29,745 bases of DNA from DATGHS01 sp035307785. Its GTDB lineage: Bacteria > Planctomycetota > Planctomycetia > Gemmatales > Gemmataceae. Positions within the stretch are counted from its first letter, which is position 1. Each line of letters begins with the position of its first letter. This document shows positions 1 through 5,437 of the stretch, piece after piece. The DNA lies in assembly GCA_035307785.1 (NCBI GenBank), contig DATGHS010000317.1:1-29745 (forward strand). Reading direction: 5' to 3'. Under the pieces are notes generated by a model. It was not told the origin of the DNA and ran no database searches. It worked only from the letters and a program-made list of their open reading frames with translations. The position numbers were made by a program, and so were the translations under genes.

Positions 1-1
1 G

Positions 2-20
2 ACGGATTGCGGCAATCCGT
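2..20. repeat. short perfect palindrome
   Basis: Nine-base arms (ACGGATTGC at 2-10 and its complement at 12-20) separated by one base. It lies just downstream of the EF-hand gene, which is read on the minus strand, so it may act as a transcript 3' end. No T-run follows. It could also be the edge of a longer palindromic repeat cut by the window. Confidence 0.5.
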
Positions 21-46
21 CGCTTACGCTTCCGACTCGTTCAATC

Positions 47-409
47 CTATTTGTCGCCGGGCTTTTGATCGTTGCCTTTTCCTTTACCCTTGACGTCTCT
101 CATCTTTTGCAGCCCGGCTTTAAACTCTTCGAATGAAATGAAGCCGTCTTTATTCGTGTCCATTCTCTGAAAGATTTTCTCGGCCATGCCAGGATGGTCT
201 TTGCCCTTGCCCGATTTCTGGCCGAACTGCTTAAATTCTTCGGGGCTCAGCTTGCCGTCACCGTTGGTGTCCAGCTTCTTGAAGATCATCTCGGCCCCTT
301 TGCCCTTGCCTTTCTTACCCTGGCCCGGGTTTCCGTCGTCGCCGTACGCCTGGCCCACGGCCACCATTACCGCCAGCACGCCCACCATTACCAGCCATCG
401 CTTTAACAT
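47..409 (-). CDS. secreted EF-hand protein
   Basis: A 120-residue protein with an N-terminal signal peptide (about residues 1-22, hydrophobic VMVGVLAVMVAVG core). The mature part is rich in Lys and Gly and holds two canonical EF-hand loops. Loop 1 is at residues 47-58 (D47, N49, D51, G52, L54, E58) and loop 2 at 84-95 (D84, N86, D88, G89, I91, E95). It is therefore probably an exported Ca2+-binding protein. The ATG at 409 is preceded by GAGG at good spacing, which supports the start. Small secreted EF-hand proteins with Lys/Gly-rich linkers are frequent in planctomycetes (family knowledge). The physiological role is unknown. It is monocistronic as far as the window shows, and divergent from the HIT gene. 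Confidence 0.85.
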   Translation of the reverse strand: MLKRWLVMVGVLAVMVAVGQAYGDDGNPGQGKKGKGKGAEMIFKKLDTNGDGKLSPEEFKQFGQKSGKGKDHPGMAEKIFQRMDTNKDGFISFEEFKAGLQKMRDVKGKGKGNDQKPGDK

Positions 410-516
410 GGGAACCTCGTGGATTACAACTTTTGGATTCTCAATCGATCATTCGATTATTCAACACCTTGTTTTCATTTTGGTTCCGCATATTGAACAG
501 AATTTCGGCTCATATC

Positions 517-542
517 GTAGCGGCAGCTTCCAACGCCGCTAC
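517..542. repeat. hairpin repeat (GTAGCGGC arms)
   Basis: GTAGCGGC at 517-524 pairs with its complement at 535-542 across a 10-base loop. It lies in the 215-bp intergenic region between the divergent EF-hand and HIT genes. It resembles the short dispersed palindromes common between planctomycete genes. No other copy was seen in this window. Confidence 0.5.
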
Positions 543-579
543 AGTCGGCCCGCGATTCCATAGACCGACGATGCTGCTT

Positions 580-612
580 TCTGGTTTCTGACTTCTGACC
601 TCTGACCTCCGA
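580..612 (+). repeat. 33-nt CTGACYT-type repeat unit
   Basis: A pyrimidine-rich stretch of degenerate 7-mers (CTGACTT, CTGACCT) ending 12 bases before the HIT gene start. It matches the right arm of the large hairpin at 12915-12947 at 29 of 33 positions without gaps. It is therefore a dispersed repeat family and not random low complexity. No complementary arm is seen next to this copy. Confidence 0.65.
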
Positions 613-624
613 CCCCTGTTTTCC

Positions 625-1119
625 ATGGACCAACTCTGGGCCCCCTGGCGCTTGGCATACGTCGCGAAGGCAGCGCAGCCGAAAGGCGACGAGTGCTTCA
701 TCTGCACCGCGCTCGCCAGCACGAACGACCGCGACAACCTGGTCGCGCTCCGCACCAGCCGCAGCGTGGTGATGCTAAACCGTTTCCCCTACAACAACGG
801 CCATTTGCTGATCGCGCCGAAAGCGCATAAAGGCAGGCTGGAAGAACTCGACCAGGGTGAATTGCTCGATGGCCTGGAAACCGTGCGGCATATGGTCCAG
901 CTGCTGGAGGAACTGATCCGGGCGGAAGGCTTTAATATCGGCCTCAATCTCGGCAAGGTGGCCGGGGCAGGTCTGCCGGGGCATCTGCACTGGCACATCG
1001 TCCCGCGCTGGAACGGCGACACGAACTTCATGCCGGTGCTGGGCGATGTCAAAGTGATCGCGCAATCGCTTGAAGCGCTGTGGGACATAGTAACGGAGCG
1101 CTTAAAGATGCCCGGCTAA
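625..1119 (+). CDS. HIT-family protein (Ap4A phosphorylase/hydrolase-like)
   Basis: A 164-residue histidine-triad protein. The HIT signature H-x-H-x-H-x-x is at residues 120-126 (H120, H122, H124). H122 is expected to be the nucleophile attacking the alpha-phosphate of a nucleotide substrate. The opening LWAPWR, the Cys pair CFIC (C24, C27) and the tail after the triad (VPRW, then GDTNFMP) are typical of the branch that includes the mycobacterial Ap4A phosphorylase Rv2613c. Degradation of diadenosine polyphosphates in the cytoplasm is therefore the likely role; the exact reaction is inference. The length is normal for the family. The ATG at 625 opens directly on the conserved N-terminus, but no Shine-Dalgarno sequence is visible because the CTGACYT repeat lies just upstream. 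Confidence 0.9.
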   Translation: MDQLWAPWRLAYVAKAAQPKGDECFICTALASTNDRDNLVALRTSRSVVMLNRFPYNNGHLLIAPKAHKGRLEELDQGELLDGLETVRHMVQLLEELIRAEGFNIGLNLGKVAGAGLPGHLHWHIVPRWNGDTNFMPVLGDVKVIAQSLEALWDIVTERLKMPG

Positions 1120-1136
1120 GTCGCAAGCGGCATTTG

Positions 1137-2018
1137 TCACCCGCAGACTTGTTTGAGATTGACGCGAAGCTTCTCTTGCTTTTCTGCGGAGAGGGGCGCG
1201 ATCGGGCTGCGGCTGGGGCCCACGTTTAGCCCCAGCAGGTTCATTGCGGCCTTAATGGCGCCAGGGGCGGTGCCGATCGCCAGGCCGATGCGCAGCGGGC
1301 TTAGTCGTGCTTGAATTGCTTGGGCCGAAGCGAAATCGCCGCGCTGCACGGCATCGTAAATGGCCACGCAAAGGTTTGGTGCGATGTTCGCCGTGCCGGG
1401 GACTGCGCCATTCGCGCCATATTGCAGAGCCGGGGCGATGAGCGTATCGCGGCCCTGGAAGACGGCGAATTTCCCCTTCGGCGTCACGCGGATCATTTCG
1501 ATCAGCGTTTGCAAGTCGCCGCTCGAATCCTTGATGCCGACGATATTTGGAATCTCCGCCAGGCGCGCAACCGATTCCACCTCGAGCTTTACGCCCCCAC
1601 ACGTCGCCGGGTTATTGTAGAGGAGCACGGGCAGCGACGTGCTCTCCGCAATCCGGCGATAATGATCCATCATTTCCGCCTGCGTCGGCGAGATGTAATA
1701 CGGCGTGATGACCGAAACCGCGTCGGCCCCTTCCTTCTCAGCCATTTTTGTGGTGACGATCGCTTCGCGGGTCGTTTCAGCACCGGTACCGGCAATCATC
1801 GGCACGCGCTTGTTGAGGTGGGCCACCGCGGTGGCGATCACTTCCTGTTTCTCGCGCATGTCAAGCGCATAAAACTCGCCGGTAGTGCCGAGCACGAAGA
1901 TGCCGTGAACTCCCTTGCTGATGAGATGATCGATCAATCCGCGCAAGCGCGGCACATCGACGTCTTCATTGCTCTTCATCGGCGTGACAACGGGCGGGAT
2001 AATTCCACGAAGCTGCAT
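1137..2018 (-). CDS. dihydrodipicolinate synthase / N-acetylneuraminate lyase family protein
   Basis: A 293-residue (beta/alpha)8 class I aldolase of the DapA/NanA superfamily. Visible motifs are the pyruvate-carboxylate loop GTTGE at residues 44-48, catalytic Tyr in YNNP (Y134), and the Schiff-base Lys in GIKDSSGD (K163). True DHDPS has an Arg just after the Tyr motif (YNVPxRTG) that binds aspartate semialdehyde. Here the sequence is YNNPATCGG with no Arg, so a different pyruvate-dependent aldol reaction is more likely than lysine synthesis. The reading frame is open upstream to 2108, but that extension runs through palindromic repeats and encodes nothing conserved. Met at 2018, opening on MQLRGIIPPVVTPM, is the family start. 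It stands alone, with the SRPBCC gene upstream on the same strand. Confidence 0.9.
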   Translation of the reverse strand: MQLRGIIPPVVTPMKSNEDVDVPRLRGLIDHLISKGVHGIFVLGTTGEFYALDMREKQEVIATAVAHLNKRVPMIAGTGAETTREAIVTTKMAEKEGADAVSVITPYYISPTQAEMMDHYRRIAESTSLPVLLYNNPATCGGVKLEVESVARLAEIPNIVGIKDSSGDLQTLIEMIRVTPKGKFAVFQGRDTLIAPALQYGANGAVPGTANIAPNLCVAIYDAVQRGDFASAQAIQARLSPLRIGLAIGTAPGAIKAAMNLLGLNVGPSRSPIAPLSAEKQEKLRVNLKQVCG

Positions 2019-2045
2019 GAGGTTTCTCAGAGTTAAAGCCACGTG

Positions 2046-2134
2046 CGTTGTGGCACGGTCTCCTGACCGTGCCACAACGGGGCACCCAGCGAGACCTTCG
2101 GTCTGCACAGGGCAACGGTCGTGAGACCGTTGCC
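2046..2134. repeat. triple-hairpin intergenic repeat
   Basis: Three adjacent palindromes lie just upstream of the DapA-family start. The first has perfect 15-base arms at 2046-2060 and 2065-2079 (loop TCCT). The second is AGACC/GGTCT at 2092-2104. The third has 10-base arms at 2111-2120 and 2125-2134 (loop GTGA). All share the core ACGGTC or AGACC next to a loop, so they appear related. The cluster lies between two genes read on the minus strand. It could end the SRPBCC transcript or be a BIME-like element. Confidence 0.8.
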
Positions 2135-2145
2135 GAACATACGCG

Positions 2146-2703
2146 CTACGAAGATTCTAGCACTTTCGGTTTGCCGAACCAGAACACCGCCTTCGGAGCG
2201 GGCGGAATACCTGCTCTCTGTTCCTCGCTTGTGGCACGCCGCCGCGCCAATTCCAGCTTCAGGCTCTCGAGCCCCATCCGCATGGCCCAGTTATGATTGG
2301 CGGCAAAGAACGGCTTGAACAAGAACGAGAGTTTCTTCAACAAGGGCTTGTCGGCCCGGATGTTCCAGTCACACACCAGTTCCACCGTCGGTCCTTGCTG
2401 CTTGAATGTCCAGATCGCCTGGCCCACGAAGTCGCCAGTGGCATTGGAAACAATTCGCTCCGGAAAGTGCTTTTCGACGGTGGTCGTAGTCCAGTGCAGC
2501 AAGTATGGCAGCCAGCCCTTGGAGGTGATTGCATATACACTGCCAATGCGCTTTTCGTCGCCCGGCTTCAGGCATTCCACCTTAAGCCAGACCGATGGCC
2601 ACCAACGCGCGTAGCTTTCGATCTCTTCAATCAGCGGATACAGTTCTTCGCGCGTGCCTTCCACTATCCACACGGTTCGGAAAGAGTATTCGTTGCTGGG
2701 CAT
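2146..2703 (-). CDS. SRPBCC (START-like) family protein
   Basis: A 185-residue cytoplasmic protein with the look of the SRPBCC/polyketide-cyclase fold. It has an N-terminal strand (YSFRTVWIVEG) followed by a helix with a W-W pair (EIESYARWWPSVW). A central Trp/Thr-rich strand region and a long C-terminal helix (NWAMRMGLESLKLELARR) follow. Members bind hydrophobic ligands in a deep pocket; the ligand here is unknown. GTG at 2715 and ATG at 2709 are alternative starts. I chose ATG at 2703 because GAGGA lies 6 bases upstream. The last ~25 residues (Pro/Lys-rich) lie outside the fold. No pathway neighbour explains it. Confidence 0.75.
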   Translation of the reverse strand: MPSNEYSFRTVWIVEGTREELYPLIEEIESYARWWPSVWLKVECLKPGDEKRIGSVYAITSKGWLPYLLHWTTTTVEKHFPERIVSNATGDFVGQAIWTFKQQGPTVELVCDWNIRADKPLLKKLSFLFKPFFAANHNWAMRMGLESLKLELARRRATSEEQRAGIPPAPKAVFWFGKPKVLESS

Positions 2704-2756
2704 GGGCATCCTCACCGGCAGAAAGACGATTGACGCAGTAGATCATCCAACCTATA

Positions 2757-2826
2757 GCGGTGGCTTAGCCCGAAGCGCAAGCAAGGAAACGACAAAACGC
2801 CCTCGCTTGCGCTTTGGGCTAACCGC
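2757..2826. repeat. imperfect palindromic repeat
   Basis: Arms at about 2757-2786 and 2801-2826 share TAGCCC-AAGCGCAAGC-AGG on opposite strands, with a few mismatches and a 4-base insertion in the left arm. It lies in the 716-bp gap between the SRPBCC gene and the riboswitch-controlled gene. Elements built on AAGCGCAAGC are common between planctomycete genes (general knowledge). Confidence 0.7.
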
Positions 2827-2852
2827 CCATCCCATTTGGGTAGATGGACCAA

Positions 2853-2878
2853 TAGGTCAGGCTTTCCAGCCTGACCTA
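2853..2878. repeat. perfect 11-bp hairpin repeat
   Basis: TAGGTCAGGCT (2853-2863) and its exact complement (2868-2878) around a TTCC loop. It lies 27 bases after the preceding repeat, so the two form a small repeat cluster in the same gap. It has no T-run on either side. Confidence 0.8.
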
Positions 2879-3095
2879 CTTAACCAGGCCTGTTTTCCAA
2901 TGAATTACCGCCGTCTGCCGCAAATGAAAAGCCCACTTCCATGCTTGCGAGAATTGAAAACTCCGAGAATGCGAACATTTTGCGATTTGCCAGATACACA
3001 AATTTGACCTAGAGTTTCGTAGCAAACGGTTGTGCCAGCTTTCGTGGCCCAACCGGAGGCAAGCCGGGAAGTCTTGCCTGGGTCGCAACGCCTTT

Positions 3096-3203
3096 CATCC
3101 TCGAAAGGGCAAAGCCGCCGAAAGACGGCGACGCAAAGCTATGGGCCTTTAGCCACCCCTGTTTTCAGTAGAGGCTAGTGGCCGCCAGGCTGCCGAAGGG
3201 ATG
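3096..3203 (+). promoter_or_regulatory. cyclic-di-GMP-I (GEMM-I) riboswitch aptamer
   Basis: The sequence follows the class I c-di-GMP aptamer element by element. It has AGGGCAAA (3106-3113), then a stem 3114-3119/3124-3129 capped by a GAAA tetraloop (3120-3123). The signature GACGCAAAGC then GGGCCT follows at 3130-3148. A second stem has GGCC (3144-3147) with GGCC (3180-3183) and TAGCC (3150-3154) with GGCTA (3173-3177), flanking a receptor-like internal region. The closing strand is CCAGGCTGCCGA, in which TGCC (3191-3194) pairs with GGCA (3108-3111). An outer helix CATCC/GGATG (3096-3100/3199-3203) closes it. It is on the plus strand, 216 bases before the ATG of the secreted repeat protein, in the right orientation to control it. 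The aptamer call is strong; whether it is an ON or OFF switch cannot be told. Confidence 0.87.
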
Positions 3204-3206
3204 GGC

Positions 3207-3292
3207 AGGTGAAGAGCCCGTCCGTCCCCGGACCTTCATCCTAGTTACAGGGTGGTGAAGAGTCCGTGACCCAGGGACCGAACAACTTCGGT
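3207..3292 (+). promoter_or_regulatory. possible expression platform of the c-di-GMP riboswitch
   Basis: CTTCATCCT (3234-3242) can pair either with AGGTGAAG just after the aptamer (3207-3214) or with GGTGGTGAAG (3251-3260). These two helices exclude each other. The second choice comes from a direct repeat: 3208-3221 and 3254-3267 match at 13 of 14 bases. A small hairpin ACCGAA/TTCGGT (3277-3282/3287-3292) follows without a T-run. Competing helices next to an aptamer are what a switch needs, but the mechanism is inference from pairing by eye. Confidence 0.4.
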
Positions 3293-3419
3293 TACGTCTC
3301 GGCTTGTCCTCGCTATTTTCAGCATTTCCGTTAAACTTTCCCCGCCTTACCAGCCGATATTCCTCCAAAAGCCATAGCTGCTCGCGGGATTCCATGCGCT
3401 TGCTTATGGGGGGAAGGCC

Positions 3420-4814
3420 ATGTGGCGATTTGTAAGCCCGCTCGTCAACGTCATGCTTTGGCCCGGCATGGTCATCGCTCAATTGCCGGCCAACTCGCCC
3501 ATGCAACCTGCACCGTCCACCGCGCCAACGGATCTCCCTCCGCGCATACTGGTTCGACCGGGTATGGCCCCCGTTCTGTTGACCGGGCCGGGCAGTATTG
3601 CGCCGGCGGCTTTCACTCCGCCTGCGTTGCCCGCCGCCGCGCCGGTGGCGCCTGCGAACGCTCCCCTGGCGGCTTTAACTGTGCCCGGCGTACCCGGCGC
3701 GGCGCCGGCGGCGACCCCAAATGTTCCTATAGATGGATTTCCTCGCCCCAGCTTGCCTGGAGTTTCCTCGGCTGCGCCGGCCACTCTGCCGGCTGAAGTT
3801 ACTGAATCACTTATTCACTTCGAGCCCACTTCGATCGAAGTCCGCAAGGAGCGCCAGCACTGGCAGCTCTGGACCGGCCGGACCATGCTAAAGGACTTCG
3901 GTGACAAGCGCGAGCAGGCCTGGGAAGCGCGGAAGCTGATTGTGAACATGGGGCTGACCGAACGCGGCTCGGTCGGCACCCCGGAACCGGTGATGGAATA
4001 CTGGCTGAGTCACGGCCAATCGCCGCCGCTGACGAACGTCAATTACAATATGATCCCGTTCGACGCCCCGAGTCTGCGGGTGGACGCCGTGAAGGGCGAA
4101 TACTGGCTGCGCGACGACAACAAACAGCTATTTAACTTCGGTATGCACGCTTCCGACGCCCATAAGGCTTTGACCATCATGAAGAAATATGAATTCAACG
4201 AAATCGGCTTCGTCGGCGTGCCGGACCCGGCCATGACGTATCTCATTCACGATCCGCGCTCGCCGTCGCTGGCTTCGACGTCGGGGGCAAAACCGGCCAA
4301 TCACGATTTCCGCTTCCAGACCCTGCCGCAACAATCGAAATCTGCCGCGCTCGTGCTGCCGAAGATCGGCACCGTCGGCAGCCGAATGCCCTTCGACCCG
4401 ATGCGGCTTGATCTTCACAAAAGCGGCGACGGTTGGCACCTGGTTTCCGGCAACCGCGATCTGGGAAGCGCCGGTGGCGATGAACTGACCGCCCGGTCGG
4501 TGATGCACATTGCCCAGCGCTATCCGCTCAATGAGTATTGCCGAATCGGTACCAGCGACTTTGGCTTCTATCTAAGCCACAACCAGGCCCCGCGCGGCCT
4601 GCCGCTCGGCGTCAATCACATTTCCTTCGATCCGCAAGCGCTAAAGGTGCAGCAAACCGGCGACCAGTGGCACCTGGTGAACGGCCAGCAAACCATAGCC
4701 GAAGGCACCGGCTCCGTGAGCGAAGCGAAACTGGCACTGCAAGTGATTCAGTACTATCAATTCAATGCGAGATGCGACGCCGGAAATTTCCACTACTTGG
4801 CGCGGGATCGGTGA
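3420..4814 (+). CDS. secreted protein with four divergent ~70-residue repeats
   Basis: A 464-residue protein of unknown function. The N-terminus is hydrophobic with a likely signal peptide ending near residue 20 (VMLWPGMVIA-Q). A long Ala/Pro-rich low-complexity linker covers about residues 25-127. Then come four copies of one module at about 132-202, 211-282, 322-391 and 400-463. Each copy opens with an F-x-P or FD-x-P turn and a beta-like strand, then W-x-L, then a helix with conserved Ala, and ends in a Y/F-hydrophobic segment such as YWLSHGQSP, YLIHDPRSP or YLSHNQAP. A Ser/Gln-rich spacer separates copies 2 and 3. I do not recognise the module. The gene lies downstream of the c-di-GMP riboswitch and is followed by a four-hairpin array. 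The ATG has AAGG a few bases upstream. The long 5' leader supports regulation by the riboswitch. Confidence 0.85.
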   Translation: MWRFVSPLVNVMLWPGMVIAQLPANSPMQPAPSTAPTDLPPRILVRPGMAPVLLTGPGSIAPAAFTPPALPAAAPVAPANAPLAALTVPGVPGAAPAATPNVPIDGFPRPSLPGVSSAAPATLPAEVTESLIHFEPTSIEVRKERQHWQLWTGRTMLKDFGDKREQAWEARKLIVNMGLTERGSVGTPEPVMEYWLSHGQSPPLTNVNYNMIPFDAPSLRVDAVKGEYWLRDDNKQLFNFGMHASDAHKALTIMKKYEFNEIGFVGVPDPAMTYLIHDPRSPSLASTSGAKPANHDFRFQTLPQQSKSAALVLPKIGTVGSRMPFDPMRLDLHKSGDGWHLVSGNRDLGSAGGDELTARSVMHIAQRYPLNEYCRIGTSDFGFYLSHNQAPRGLPLGVNHISFDPQALKVQQTGDQWHLVNGQQTIAEGTGSVSEAKLALQVIQYYQFNARCDAGNFHYLARDR

Positions 4815-4847
4815 GAATCAGTCCAAGGTGAGATAAAAGCCATCCTC

Positions 4848-4952
4848 GGTCCCAGGCTCTGCCTGGGGCCGCCCTGGCGCGAGGCTCTGCCTCGCGTTGA
4901 GCATCAAGGCAGAGCCTTGATGCATAGCGTTACCGGGCAGAGCCCGGGAACG
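4848..4952. repeat. array of four hairpins with shared GGCTCTGCC core
   Basis: Four hairpins are packed into 105 bases between two convergent genes: 4848-4870, 4878-4896, 4901-4923 (10 perfect pairs) and 4928-4952 (10 of 11 pairs). The first two carry GGCTCTGCC with a TCT loop. The last two carry the reverse complement GGCAGAGCC with an AGA loop. The array is therefore two copies in each orientation. Stem sequences outside the core differ, with compensating arms, as expected of a mobile or selected palindrome family. It may also end transcription from both sides. Confidence 0.85.
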
Positions 4953-4960
4953 AGGAGAAG

Positions 4961-5437
4961 TCAGCGCACATTACCAAATTCCTTCAGTTCGTCAAACGCC
5001 CACGATTCGCAGAAGTTTCGGCTCATATTAAGCTGAGCCGGCTGTTCAACGTCGAGAGAATCCATCACAACGGACCATGACTTACCGGGCATTTTCAGCG
5101 TTCGAGTTGTGTGCCAACATCCGGAAGTCAGCTCGCTCTGAAGGATAATCTCCTCTGAACCGTCGGACTCCTCGGTATGCTGCATGAATGAGCGCACGCC
5201 GTCCATGAATAGCGTGCGCACCCGCCAATATTTGGCACCATCGGTGATCTCGAGGACCGTCCAACGCAATTCATCGGCCTCGTGTGGCGTGTACTGATAA
5301 TCTTCGAGCAATCGAGGCACAGAGCGAACAGAAAGCTCCTCACCTGGATCAAGAGGATCGAAATATTCCTCCGGTGACAGCTCCAAAACGCGGGGAGTCG
5401 ATTCATCACGGCGTTGGTATCGGATGCAGATTCTCAC
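4961..5437 (-). CDS. small protein translationally coupled to the radical SAM gene
   Basis: A 158-residue protein of unknown function, with no signal peptide or membrane segment, rich in Glu/Asp. The open frame extends upstream into the radical SAM gene. The likely start is the GTG at 5437, which overlaps that gene's TGA (GTGA at 5437-5434) and has GGAGG four bases upstream. This is classical translational coupling. In many genomes the gene after TIGR03960 encodes a DUF2344/TIGR03936 protein. The first dozen residues (VRICIRYQRRDE) recall how those begin, but the rest shows no sign of that family. It is best treated as an unrelated or highly diverged partner. It ends close to the hairpin array. 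Confidence 0.6.
   Translation of the reverse strand: MRICIRYQRRDESTPRVLELSPEEYFDPLDPGEELSVRSVPRLLEDYQYTPHEADELRWTVLEITDGAKYWRVRTLFMDGVRSFMQHTEESDGSEEIILQSELTSGCWHTTRTLKMPGKSWSVVMDSLDVEQPAQLNMSRNFCESWAFDELKEFGNVR

Noticed and set aside
1311..2036. Long plus-strand open frame across the DapA-family gene
   Set aside because: His/Arg-rich shadow of a well-supported minus-strand gene; no family motif.
3004..3009. TTGACC as a -35 box for the riboswitch transcript
   Set aside because: No acceptable -10 at 16-18 bases; the promoter remains unlocated.
4848..4952. CRISPR array
   Set aside because: The units are hairpins in alternating orientation with tiny gaps, not direct repeats with uniform spacers, and there are no cas genes.
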